From: Bradyrhizobium australiense
GTDB lineage: Bacteria > Pseudomonadota > Alphaproteobacteria > Rhizobiales > Xanthobacteraceae
Assembly (NCBI RefSeq): GCF_013114825.1
Contig: NZ_JAAVLX010000001.1
Location: forward strand, 682,001 to 746,000
Length of the DNA stretch: 64,000 nucleotides
Direction of reading: 5' to 3'
The notes below the pieces were generated by a model. It ran no database searches, had not been told where the DNA came from, and worked only from the letters and a program-made list of their open reading frames with translations. How positions within the stretch are numbered: the stretch's first letter is position 1; every line of letters begins with the position of its first letter. Made by a program: the position numbers and the translations under genes. Shown here piece after piece: positions 34,742 to 43,107 of this stretch.

Positions 34742-34759
34742 TAGTCGCAATTGCAACTA
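34742..34759. promoter_or_regulatory. Palindromic operator candidate upstream of the P450
   Basis: TAGTCGCAATTGCAACTA is an 18-bp palindrome with one mismatched pair, about 50 bp upstream of the P450 start codon, where a repressor would block its promoter. Otherwise the P450-TetR gap (34693-34996) holds no credible gene; a 94-codon minus-strand frame there is not protein-like. Confidence 0.45.
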
Positions 34760-34974
34760 CCTTAGATGCCGCTGTTAAGGCGTCAAGTCGGCGCAGCTTC
34801 CAGCCCACACCACAAAAGCGCGTTCGGGTTGCGGCCAATTCAGGATAAGCCTGCAAGGCGAGCGCCTGATTTCCGGAAAAATCGTGCTCAAACAAAGCGA
34901 TGAAGTGTGTCTTTGACGACACCCCGCGACAGAATCCGCTTGATGCGCTGCAGTAGATCCTTGACTTCGTCAAG

Positions 34975-34990
34975 GTGAGTGATTACTCAC
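34975..34990. promoter_or_regulatory. Palindromic operator candidate at the TetR start
   Basis: GTGAGTGATTACTCAC has perfect six-base arms and is the kind of site TetR-family proteins of efflux operons use for autoregulation. A TTGACTTCGTCAA inverted pair lies directly upstream (34960-34972) and includes a -35-like TTGACT. Confidence 0.6.
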
Positions 34991-34996
34991 GCCCCC

Positions 34997-35698
34997 ATGT
35001 CTACCTTGCGCATGACCGGTGACTTGCGGCGGCAATTAATCTTGAGCGCCGCCAAGCGGTGCTTTGCCCGAAACGGCTTTGCCGGCACCACAACCAAGAG
35101 CGTGGCGGCGGCTGCGGCGATTTCGGAAGGGCTGTTGTTCAAACACTTCCCGTCCAAGGCTGCGCTCTATGCCGAAATCCTCGCCGAGGAGTGCGAGGCT
35201 GATCCGGATTTCGCACACCTGCTCGGCCAGGAGCCTTCAACTGCCACACTGGTTGAACTCGTCAAGGGCATGGTTGGCCATTTCATGGAGGTGTCGGACG
35301 GTTCGGATCAGGAAGAAGCGCAACGGCTGCGATTGATGACGACCAGCCATCTCGACGACGGCGAGTTCGCGCGGCTGCTGTACGACAAGATCGGCGGCCT
35401 GATCGGGCCGGTGTTCACCGCATCGATCGAAAGTGCGGTCGCCGCTGGCGATGCGGCGCGGATCGGCAGCGATCCGCTCAACCTGTTCTGGTTCGCCCAT
35501 CACACCGTGCTGATGTCGGCGCTGACGCGGCTTCCGGCCGTGCCCTGTCTTTCCTACGGCAACGCCGCCGATTTAGAGCGGCAGTTGTGTCAATTCATCC
35601 TGCGCGGCATCGGACTTACCGAAGCCGCAATTGCTTCTCATTTGGACGGCGAGCTGTCACCGAATTCGGGACAATCGGTAGCTGCAGAAAGTGCATGA
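34997..35698 (+). CDS. TetR/AcrR-family regulator of the RND efflux operon
   Basis: The 233-residue protein has a TetR helix-turn-helix (ILSAAKRCFARNGFAGTTTK, then AISEGLLFKHFPSK) and a C-terminal helical domain. It is immediately followed by the adaptor and pump genes, so it very likely represses them when no inducer is bound. The ATG at 34997 lies seven bases after the palindrome at 34975 and has no Shine-Dalgarno. It may be read from a leaderless or nearly leaderless message; an ATG at 35012 is an alternative. The adaptor begins one base after its stop. Confidence 0.9.
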   Translation: MSTLRMTGDLRRQLILSAAKRCFARNGFAGTTTKSVAAAAAISEGLLFKHFPSKAALYAEILAEECEADPDFAHLLGQEPSTATLVELVKGMVGHFMEVSDGSDQEEAQRLRLMTTSHLDDGEFARLLYDKIGGLIGPVFTASIESAVAAGDAARIGSDPLNLFWFAHHTVLMSALTRLPAVPCLSYGNAADLERQLCQFILRGIGLTEAAIASHLDGELSPNSGQSVAAESA

Positions 35699-35699
35699 C

Positions 35700-36893
35700 A
35701 TGAATATCGTGACTGAACCCAAAATTTCGGGCAAGCCGATTAGCGACAAGCCGCACAAGCGGCCGGTCCGGATGGTGCGCTGGTTTATCGTCGTGGGGCT
35801 GCTGCTGGCCTTGCTGGTCGGCGGCCTGGTCTGGTTCAACTACTTCCGCGGCAAGATGATCGCGCAGTTCTTTGCGAACAACAAGCCGCCGCCGGTGAGC
35901 GTCAACGTTACCGCGGCGAAGTCGGAGACCATTCCTAACCTCCTGACCGCTGTCGGCGATCTCGCCGCCGTGCATCAGGTCAACGTGACGTCTGACGTGA
36001 ACGGCCGCATCACCGATATCATGTTCACGGCGGGCGCCAGCGTGAAGGAAGGCACGCCGCTGGTGCAGTTGTTCGATGGTCCAGAGCAGGGCGATCTCGC
36101 CAACTTCAAGGCACAGCAGCGGGTGGCACAGCTCTCGCTGGATCGCGCCAAGCAGCTGGCTGAGCGTCAGTTCGGGCCGCAGGCGACCGTGGATTCCGCG
36201 CAGGCCGCGTTCGACCAGGCCAGCGCCGGCATCGCCAAGACCGAAGCGATCATCTCGCAGAAGCTGGTGCGGGCGCCGTTCGACGGCGAACTCGGCGTTC
36301 GCAAGGTCGAAGTCGGACAATATCTGACTGCGGGGACGCAGATCGTCTCGCTGACCGATCTGTCGATGCTGTATGCGAACTTCACCGTGACGGAGAAGGA
36401 CTCCGGCCAGCTCAAGGTCGGCCAGATCGTCCGTATCGCGGTCGACGCCTATCCGGGCCGCACCTTCGAGGGCAAGATCACCACCATCGAGCCGCAGATC
36501 GCGACCGACACGCGCAATATCCGCGTGCAGGCGACGATCCAGAATCCGGACAGGATCCTCAAGCCCGGCATGTTCGTGACCACCACCGTGGTGCTGCCGG
36601 ACAAGCCGCCGGTCGTCACCGTGCCCGAAACCGCGGTCGACTACACGCTCTATGGTGACTCGGTCTACCTCCTCAGCGAGAAGAAAGAACAGGACGGCAA
36701 GACCAGCCTGATCGCAACGCGCACCTTCGTGCAGACCGGAAAACGCGTCGAAGGGCGCGCCGAAATCCTGAAAGGTCTGAAGGACGGTGACCGCGTCGTG
36801 GCCGTCGGACAGCTTAAGCTGCAGTCCGGAGCGGCCGTGACGATCTCGAACGATCCGGTACCTCCGATTCCGGCGAAGCCGCCGCGCTACTGA
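35700..36893 (+). CDS. RND efflux periplasmic adaptor (membrane fusion protein)
   Basis: The 397-residue protein has an N-terminal anchor (residues ~25-50, WFIVVGLLLALLVGGLVWF). A biotinyl-lipoyl-like domain split around a helical hairpin follows (VNGRITDIMFTAGASVKEGT and KLVRAPFDGELGVRKVEVGQ), then beta-barrel and membrane-proximal domains. It bridges the RND pump at 36995 to an outer-membrane channel. No TolC-like gene is nearby, so a distant channel must be shared. The start is the ATG at 35700; a GTG at 35691 would add three residues. Confidence 0.93.
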   Translation: MNIVTEPKISGKPISDKPHKRPVRMVRWFIVVGLLLALLVGGLVWFNYFRGKMIAQFFANNKPPPVSVNVTAAKSETIPNLLTAVGDLAAVHQVNVTSDVNGRITDIMFTAGASVKEGTPLVQLFDGPEQGDLANFKAQQRVAQLSLDRAKQLAERQFGPQATVDSAQAAFDQASAGIAKTEAIISQKLVRAPFDGELGVRKVEVGQYLTAGTQIVSLTDLSMLYANFTVTEKDSGQLKVGQIVRIAVDAYPGRTFEGKITTIEPQIATDTRNIRVQATIQNPDRILKPGMFVTTTVVLPDKPPVVTVPETAVDYTLYGDSVYLLSEKKEQDGKTSLIATRTFVQTGKRVEGRAEILKGLKDGDRVVAVGQLKLQSGAAVTISNDPVPPIPAKPPRY

Positions 36894-36901
36894 TAGATGA
36901 T

Positions 36902-36922
36902 GCGGCTCCCTTGAGGAGCCGC
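36902..36922 (+). other. Intra-operon hairpin between adaptor and pump genes
   Basis: GCGGCTCC (36902-36909), a CTTGA loop and GGAGCCGC (36915-36922) form a perfect 8-bp stem. No T-run follows, so it may protect the adaptor message or tune read-through into the pump gene. Confidence 0.5.
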
Positions 36923-36994
36923 TGCGAATGATGGGCGGCGGTCTTATGGCTCGACCGCGCGCCGGAAATGCTGATCTCAGCGGGATATTTTACG

Positions 36995-39900
36995 ATGGCT
37001 TTAACCGATATTTTCATCAAGCGTCCGGTCCTGTCGGTCGTCGTCAGTCTGCTGATCCTCCTGATCGGTCTGCGCGCCGCCAGCGTATTGCCGATCCGGC
37101 AATACCCGAAGCTCTCGAACACAGTGGTCAACATCACCACCTCATACCCGGGCGCGTCGGCTAACCTGATTCAGGGCTTCATCACCACGCCAATCGAGCA
37201 GGCGGTCGCTTCCGCCGAGGGCGTCGACTACATCACGTCTTCGTCGGTGCAGGGCACCAGCACGATTCAGGTCTACATCAAGCTGAATTTCGATCCGAAC
37301 CAGGCGCTGACCGAAGTTCTCGCCAAGGTGAACTCGGTGCGATACCTGATCCCGAAAGAATCTAACGACCCGATCGTGACCAAGACTACCGGCCAGACCA
37401 CGGCCGTGATGTATCTCGGTTTCTCCAGCGACGAACTCTCGGGCTCGGCCATCTCGGATTATCTGACGCGCGTCGTGCAGCCGGTGCTATCGACGGTCGA
37501 CGGCGTCGCATCCGCCGACATTCTCGGCGGCCAGACATTTGCGATGCGGCTGTGGCTCGATCCGGTGCGAATGGCGGGCCGTGGCGTGTCGCCGAGCGAC
37601 GTCTCGCAGGCAATCGCGGCCAACAACTTCCAGGCCGCGGCCGGTCAGTCCAAGGGCTACTTCATCGTTTCGAACGTACAAACCAACACAGATCTGCGGA
37701 ACCTCGATCAGTTCAAGAAGATGATCGTCAAGTCCAAGGACGGCGGCTTCGTACGCGTGGAGGACATCGCGACCGTCGAACTTGCGGCGCAGAGCTCGGA
37801 CGCGAGCGTCGCGTTTAGCGGCGAGCGTGCGATCTTCATCGGTGTACAGGCGACCCCGCAAGGCAACCCGCTGACGCTCGTCAAGGGCGTGCGCGCGCTG
37901 TTTCCCGAGTTGGAACGCAACCTGCCGCCGTCGATGAAAATGAAGGTGGCGTACGATTCCACCAAGTTCATTCAGTCGTCGATCGACGAGGTGAAGAATA
38001 CGCTGATCGAGGCCGTGCTGATCGTCGTGGTCGTGATCTTCCTGTTCCTGGCTTCGTTCCGCTCGGTTGTCATTCCCGTGGTGACAATTCCGCTGTCGCT
38101 GATCGGCGTCTGCAGCCTGATGCTGATGATGGGCTTCAGCTTCAATCTGCTGACGCTGCTGGCGATGGTGCTGGCGATCGGGCTCGTGGTCGACGATGCC
38201 ATCGTGGTGGTGGAGAACATCCATCGCCATCTCGAGGAAGGAAAAACGCCGGTGCAGGCGTCGCTGCAGGGCGCGCGCGAAATTGTCGGCCCCGTGATCT
38301 CCATGACGATTACGCTTGCCGCCGTCTACGCGCCGATTGGCTTCCTCGGCGGCCTGACCGGTTCGCTGTTCCGCGAATTCGCCTTCACGCTGGCGGGCTC
38401 GGTAATCGTGTCGGGCGTGATCGCGTTGACGCTGTCGCCGATGATGTGCTCGGTCCTCCTGAAGAGCGCGGACGAGGGGCGGTTCTCGAGGCTGGTCAAC
38501 CGGGTGTTCGGCTCAATGACACGCTGGTACGGCCGCCAGCTCGACCGCTCGCTCGACTATCGCCCGATCACCGGCTTGTTCGCGCTGACGATCCTGGGCC
38601 TCGTCGGATTCCTTTATATGAACACCTCGAAGGAGCTCGCGCCCGAAGAGGACCAGGGCATCGTGTTCTCGGTGACCAAGGCGCCGAAATACGCCAACAT
38701 CGATTATGTCGACTTCTATGGCGACAAGCTCGACAAGGCCTTTTCCAAATTTCCCGAAACCGACCTGCGTTTCGTCCTGAACGGCATTAATGGGCCGCAG
38801 GGCGGCATCGCCGGCATGCTGCTCAAGCCGTGGGACGAGCGTGAGCGTTCCTCGATCAAGCTGAAGCCGCTGGTGCAGGCGGAGATCAGCAAGATCGAAG
38901 GCGTCCAGGCGTTTGCGTTCAACCTGCCGCCGCTCCCGGGCGGGCCGGGTGGCCTGCCGATTCAGATGGTGATCAATTCGACCGCCGGCTTTCAGGCCGT
39001 ATATGAGCAGATGGCGAAGCTGAAGGATGCCGCGCGCAAGAGCGGCCTGTTCATCGTCTCCGATAGCGACCTCGAATTCAACCAGCCGGTGGTTCGCGTC
39101 TCGATCGACCGTTCCAAGGCTAGTGACCTCGGCATCAACATGGCGCAGGTCGGCAGCACGCTGCAGACGCTCCTGGGCGGCAACTATGTCAACCGCTTTA
39201 ACCTGGAGGGTCGCTCGTATCAGGTGATCCCGCAGGTGCCGCGTGACAAGCGGCTGTCGCCGGAATCGCTTGGCGGCTACTACGTCCCGACCAACACCGG
39301 GCAGCTGGTGCCGCTGTCGACCATCGTGTCGATCGAAACCGCCACCGATCCGAATTCGCTGACGCATTACAACCAGCTCAATTCCGCGACTTTCTCGGCG
39401 GTGCCGATGCCGGGCGTGACGGTTGGGCAGGCGGTGGACTTCCTGGAGGGCGAGGCGAAGAAGATGCCTTCCGGTTTTGGCCACGATTATCTGGCCGACT
39501 CCCGGCAATATGTGCAGGAAGGCAATCAGCTCGCGATCACCTTTGGCTTCGCGCTGATCATCATCTTCCTGGTGCTGGCGGCGCAGTTCGAGAGCCTGCG
39601 TGATCCGCTGGTGATCATGATCAGCGTTCCCATGGCGATCGTCGGTGCGCTGATCCCGCTGTTCTTTGGCGTGGCGACCATCAACATCTACACTCAGGTC
39701 GGGTTGCTGACGCTGGTCGGCCTCATCACCAAGCACGGCATCCTGATGGTCGAATTCGCCAACGAGCTGCAGCTCAAGGAAGGCCTCGACAAGCGTTCGG
39801 CGATCGAGATGGCGGCCCGCATCCGGCTGCGGCCGATCCTGATGACGACGGCGGCGATGGTCACCGGCTTGATCCCGTTGCTGACCGCAACCGGCGCGGG

Positions 39901-40090
39901 TGCTGCCAGCCGATTCTCCATCGGTCTCGTGGTCGTCGCCGGCATGTCGATCGGCACGCTGTTCACGCTGTTCGTGCTGCCGGCGGTCTATGTCTGGCTG
40001 GCCACCGACCACCAGGCGGAGGCCAGTTCGCAGCGCACCAAGGAGATCGCCGATTTCGATCTCGGCAACAATGCGCTGAAGCCGACCTGA
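36995..40090 (+). CDS. RND multidrug efflux pump, inner-membrane transporter (AcrB/MexI-like)
   Basis: The 1031-residue length and layout match hydrophobe/amphiphile RND pumps. There is one N-terminal membrane helix (FIKRPVLSVVVSLLILLIG), a large periplasmic loop and six helices. The proton-relay pair of aspartates lies in LVVDDAIVVVENIHRHLEEG near 400. A second loop and a final six helices end with GLITKHGILMVEFANELQ. It exports toxic organic compounds in exchange for protons, with the adaptor at 35700. MALTDIF at 36995 is the conserved start. The divergent P450 suggests a shared xenobiotic response. Confidence 0.96.
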   Translation: MALTDIFIKRPVLSVVVSLLILLIGLRAASVLPIRQYPKLSNTVVNITTSYPGASANLIQGFITTPIEQAVASAEGVDYITSSSVQGTSTIQVYIKLNFDPNQALTEVLAKVNSVRYLIPKESNDPIVTKTTGQTTAVMYLGFSSDELSGSAISDYLTRVVQPVLSTVDGVASADILGGQTFAMRLWLDPVRMAGRGVSPSDVSQAIAANNFQAAAGQSKGYFIVSNVQTNTDLRNLDQFKKMIVKSKDGGFVRVEDIATVELAAQSSDASVAFSGERAIFIGVQATPQGNPLTLVKGVRALFPELERNLPPSMKMKVAYDSTKFIQSSIDEVKNTLIEAVLIVVVVIFLFLASFRSVVIPVVTIPLSLIGVCSLMLMMGFSFNLLTLLAMVLAIGLVVDDAIVVVENIHRHLEEGKTPVQASLQGAREIVGPVISMTITLAAVYAPIGFLGGLTGSLFREFAFTLAGSVIVSGVIALTLSPMMCSVLLKSADEGRFSRLVNRVFGSMTRWYGRQLDRSLDYRPITGLFALTILGLVGFLYMNTSKELAPEEDQGIVFSVTKAPKYANIDYVDFYGDKLDKAFSKFPETDLRFVLNGINGPQGGIAGMLLKPWDERERSSIKLKPLVQAEISKIEGVQAFAFNLPPLPGGPGGLPIQMVINSTAGFQAVYEQMAKLKDAARKSGLFIVSDSDLEFNQPVVRVSIDRSKASDLGINMAQVGSTLQTLLGGNYVNRFNLEGRSYQVIPQVPRDKRLSPESLGGYYVPTNTGQLVPLSTIVSIETATDPNSLTHYNQLNSATFSAVPMPGVTVGQAVDFLEGEAKKMPSGFGHDYLADSRQYVQEGNQLAITFGFALIIIFLVLAAQFESLRDPLVIMISVPMAIVGALIPLFFGVATINIYTQVGLLTLVGLITKHGILMVEFANELQLKEGLDKRSAIEMAARIRLRPILMTTAAMVTGLIPLLTATGAGAASRFSIGLVVVAGMSIGTLFTLFVLPAVYVWLATDHQAEASSQRTKEIADFDLGNNALKPT

Positions 40091-40118
40091 GCTTTTCGTA
40101 GGCTGGAAAAATCGAAAG

Positions 40119-40150
40119 CGGCGGCAGCGGAAATCGTTGCCGCCGTTTTT
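40119..40150 (+). terminator. Rho-independent terminator after the RND pump
   Basis: CGGCGGCAGCG pairs with CGTTGCCGCCG (one G-T wobble) around GAAAT, followed by five T. It closes the TetR-adaptor-pump transcript. Confidence 0.8.
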
Positions 40151-40226
40151 CGTTTCGGCGCGACGCCCGCCCCAGCGACACCGCCGGCCCTCCATGCTAC
40201 GAAGAAGAGAAAAGCAGCGAGGCCAC

Positions 40227-40970
40227 ATGACGAGCGATTTTTCCGCCGGCAACTACCGGTTCATTCCCGCCGTATTCCAATATTCAGGCGGCGTGGCCGC
40301 CAATCCCGGATATGAGATTGAGCGGGTGCGCTTCGACAAGTGGGTGCCGCTGGCCGAAGGCTTTGCGCAGATCGCAAAATATATTCAGGCGGCGGGCCGG
40401 CCGCTGACGTCGTTCTGCGCCTGCGAACTGCGTTCGCCAGCCGCCTTCACCGATGAGGGTTTCCGCAATTTCAACCTGCACTACGTCAAGACGCTGGCGG
40501 ATTGGGGCGTCTATGACGGCACCACCAATCCGGTGGCGCGCAGCAATGTCTGCCCGCAGATCGATCCGCCGGCCGAACCGTCGTTCTATGCCTTTTCGTT
40601 TACGCGGCCGAGCCAGAACACGGCGCCAAGCTTCGTGATCGCGGGCAGCGGCGAGTCGCAGGAGGGCAATGCGAGCTATGCCGAACGTACGGTGCGTTAC
40701 CGCGACGTCAGTCCCGAGGGCATTGCGGAGAAGGTTCGTTACGTCGCCGGCGTGATGGAGCGGCGCATGGGCGAGTTCGGCTTCGGCTGGAAAGACGCAA
40801 CTGCTGTGCAGACCTATACCATCCACGATTTCCACCACGTCTTTGCCGACGCGCTGGTCCGCCGCGGCGCCGCGCGCTCCGGCCTGACCTGGCATTTCGC
40901 CCGGCCGCCGGTGATCGATCTCGAATATGAGATGGATTGCCGGCGGGTAATGAGGGAGTTGGTGATCTAG
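40227..40970 (+). CDS. RidA/CnbZ-like deaminase-family protein
   Basis: The 247-residue protein begins FSAGNYRFIPAVFQYSGGVA and contains FCACELRSPAAFTDEGFRNF and NPVARSNVCPQIDPPAEPSF. I recall a similar pattern in proteins annotated 2-amino-5-chloromuconate deaminase (CnbZ), in the RidA (YjgF/YER057c/UK114) group. That would mean hydrolytic loss of ammonia from an enamine or imine. The assignment is from memory and uncertain. The ATG at 40227 follows GCGAGGCCAC. It stands alone after the pump terminator. Confidence 0.7.
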   Translation: MTSDFSAGNYRFIPAVFQYSGGVAANPGYEIERVRFDKWVPLAEGFAQIAKYIQAAGRPLTSFCACELRSPAAFTDEGFRNFNLHYVKTLADWGVYDGTTNPVARSNVCPQIDPPAEPSFYAFSFTRPSQNTAPSFVIAGSGESQEGNASYAERTVRYRDVSPEGIAEKVRYVAGVMERRMGEFGFGWKDATAVQTYTIHDFHHVFADALVRRGAARSGLTWHFARPPVIDLEYEMDCRRVMRELVI

Positions 40971-40983
40971 AGGCCCGAGTGTT

Positions 40984-41080
40984 CCCCTCATCCTTGAGGA
41001 AGCGCGGAGCGTCGTCTCGAAGGATACCCGGCGGGGCCTCATTAGAGACGCGCGCGAGCGCGCTCCTCACCATGAGGGTC
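40984..41080. repeat. Palindromic repeat, family D copy 2
   Basis: CCCCTCATCCTTGAGGAAGC at the left and GCGCTCCTCACCATGAGGG at the right match family D copy 1 in the opposite orientation. It lies between the convergent RidA-like gene and the ABC permease. Confidence 0.75.
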
Positions 41081-41084
41081 TTAA

Positions 41085-41972
41085 CTACCGCTCCCTCGGG
41101 TCCAGCGCATCGCGCAATCCGTCGCCGACCAGGTTGAACGACAGCACGACAAGAAAGATCGCAAGTCCCGGCCAGACCGCCATCCACGGCGCGTTGGTCA
41201 GGAAGCGCTGCGCGGCGTTGAGCATGCTGCCCCAGGACGGCGCGGGCGGCTGCTGGCCGAGGCCGAGAAACGACAGCGCGGCTTCCGCGATAATCGCGGC
41301 GGCGATCGACAGCGTTGCCTGTACCAATAGCGCTGGCATGATGTTCGGCAGGATGTGAAACAGCGCGATGCGCCATCGCGGATTGCCCATGGCGCGCGCG
41401 GCCTCGACATAATCCTCGACCTTGACGCTCATGACCTGGCCGCGGGTCAGCCGCACGAAGATCGGCGTCGCCGAGATGCCGATCGCGATCATGGCGTTGC
41501 CGAGGCTGGGACCCAAAAACGCGGCGAGCGCAATTGCCAGGATCAGGAAGGGGCAGGCCAGCATCGCATCCGTGATGCGGCTGATCAGGGCATCGATGAA
41601 GCCGCCACGGTAGCCTGACAAGAGGCCGAGCGGCACGCCGATCGAAAGCGCGATGCCGACCGAGATGGCACCGGCCAAGAGCGACGCACGCGCGCCATAG
41701 ATCACGCGGGCGAGAATGTCGCGGCCGAGCTCGTCGGTTCCGAACCAGTGCAACGCGGAAGGCGGCTTGCGCACCAGCGACCAGCTTGTCGCGATCGGCT
41801 CATAGGGCGAGATCAGCGGGGCAAACAGCGCGAGCAACGCGAAAGTGCCGATCACGACAAGCCCGGCCATCGCGCCCTTGCGCTTGAATAACCGGCGCAG
41901 GGCGCGTCGTGCCGGGCTCTCAAGTTCGTCGGAGACGGCAATCGGTAACGCACTGAGCGTGGTGTCGGCCAT
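41085..41972 (-). CDS. Dipeptide/oligopeptide-type ABC permease, DppC-like (system 1)
   Basis: The 295-residue protein has the DppC/OppC N-terminal segment (RLFKRKGAMAGLVVIGTFAL), a periplasmic WFGTDELGRDILARVIYGAR motif, about six membrane helices and the EAA-type loop (DYVEAARAMGNPRWRIALFH). It forms the channel with the DppB-like protein four bases upstream. It is the last gene of the long minus-strand array; its stop codon lies next to repeat D2. Confidence 0.93.
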   Translation of the reverse strand: MADTTLSALPIAVSDELESPARRALRRLFKRKGAMAGLVVIGTFALLALFAPLISPYEPIATSWSLVRKPPSALHWFGTDELGRDILARVIYGARASLLAGAISVGIALSIGVPLGLLSGYRGGFIDALISRITDAMLACPFLILAIALAAFLGPSLGNAMIAIGISATPIFVRLTRGQVMSVKVEDYVEAARAMGNPRWRIALFHILPNIMPALLVQATLSIAAAIIAEAALSFLGLGQQPPAPSWGSMLNAAQRFLTNAPWMAVWPGLAIFLVVLSFNLVGDGLRDALDPRER

Positions 41973-41975
41973 GGG

Positions 41976-42917
41976 TTAGGCCCTCAGCCGCGGATTGACG
42001 AGGACATAGGCGATGTCGGCAATGAGATTGAGCGTGATGTAGATCGTCGCCGTCGTCAGCACGACGCCTTGCACGACTGCATAGTCGCGGTTGAAGACGG
42101 CATCGACGATCAGTTTGCCGAAACCTGGAATCGAGAAAATTTGCTCCGTCAACACCGCGCCCGACAATAGCGTGCCAAGTTCGAGCGCGCCGAGCGTAAT
42201 CACCGGCGTCAGCGCGTTACGCATGGCGTGCTTGAGAATGACTGAGCGTTCGGAAAGGCCTTTGGCGCGGGCAGTGCGGACGTAATCGCTTTCGAGCACC
42301 TGCAGCATGGCGCTGCGGGTATGCCGCATCAGGATCGCGGCAATCGCGTTGCCCAGCACGAAAGCCGGCATGATGGTGGAGGCGATGCTGGCGCGCCAAT
42401 TTTCGGTCAGCGGCACATAGCCCGATGCCGGCAGCCAGCCGAGCTGGATCGAGAACAGAAAGATCAGCATGATGCCGAGCCAGAAATTCGGCGTCGAGAT
42501 GCCCCACAGCGCAAAGAAATTGGCGCCATAGTCCCACGCCGTGCCTTTCTTCACCGCCGAGACGATGCCGGCCGGAATGCCGATCAGGAAGGCGATGACG
42601 ATGGCCATCGACGCCAATTGCATCGTCACCGGCAGCTTCTGCGCGATCAGTTCGCGCACCGGCACCTTGTTGCGCAAGGACTCGCCGAAATCGCCCGACA
42701 GCACGCCCTTGACCCAGTAGACATATTGCACCGGAACCGGCTGATCGAGCCGGTACTGCTGGCGGATCTGCGCAATGACGTCGGGATCGCGTTCCTCGCC
42801 TGCCATGACCAGCGCCGGATCGCCCGGCAGCAATTGCTGCAGCGAAAAGATCAGGATCGAGACGAAGAACAGCGTCGGGATCAGCTGGACAATACGCCGC
42901 GCGAGGAAGTTCAGCAT
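41976..42917 (-). CDS. Dipeptide/oligopeptide-type ABC permease, DppB-like (system 1)
   Basis: The 313-residue protein begins MLNFLARRIVQLIPTLFFVS and has LLPGDPALVMAG, SLRNKVPVRELI and the loop DYVRTARAKGLSERSVILKH, all typical of DppB. The ATG at 42917 is chosen because the frame upstream runs through repeat G. It pairs with DppC at 41085. The substrate-binding protein of this system is upstream at 43108, across the repeat. Confidence 0.93.
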   Translation of the reverse strand: MLNFLARRIVQLIPTLFFVSILIFSLQQLLPGDPALVMAGEERDPDVIAQIRQQYRLDQPVPVQYVYWVKGVLSGDFGESLRNKVPVRELIAQKLPVTMQLASMAIVIAFLIGIPAGIVSAVKKGTAWDYGANFFALWGISTPNFWLGIMLIFLFSIQLGWLPASGYVPLTENWRASIASTIMPAFVLGNAIAAILMRHTRSAMLQVLESDYVRTARAKGLSERSVILKHAMRNALTPVITLGALELGTLLSGAVLTEQIFSIPGFGKLIVDAVFNRDYAVVQGVVLTTATIYITLNLIADIAYVLVNPRLRA

Positions 42918-42967
42918 GGTGCACGCGGTCCGAAGGTACGAGAACTGAGTTGGTGGAAAGGTCGTCG

Positions 42968-43093
42968 CCACGTCGTTCCCTCTCCCCTTGCGGGGGAGGG
43001 ACAGGGAGAGGGGTAATCCAACGGGATTCTGAGTTCGTGGCACGCCCCACCCCAGCCCTCCCCCGCAAGGGGGGAGGGAGAGGAGAGAGTGTG
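42968..43093. repeat. Palindromic repeat, family G
   Basis: TCCCTCTCCCCTTGCGGGGG at the left and CCCCGCAAGGGGGGAGGGAG at the right are near inverse complements. It separates the solute-binding gene from the permease genes of system 1, a common position for a hairpin that favours binding-protein expression. Confidence 0.75.
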
Positions 43094-43107
43094 CCCGCGC
43101 AACATCC

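Noticed and set aside
34689..34973. 94-codon minus-strand frame between the P450 and TetR genes
   Set aside because: It overlaps the likely promoter and operators, has no ribosome site and resembles no protein family.
38513..40252. Minus-strand frame of 579 codons opposite the RND pump
   Set aside because: The pump on the plus strand has complete family motifs. The antisense product is rich in Arg, His, Asp and Gln, as expected for a GC-rich shadow frame.
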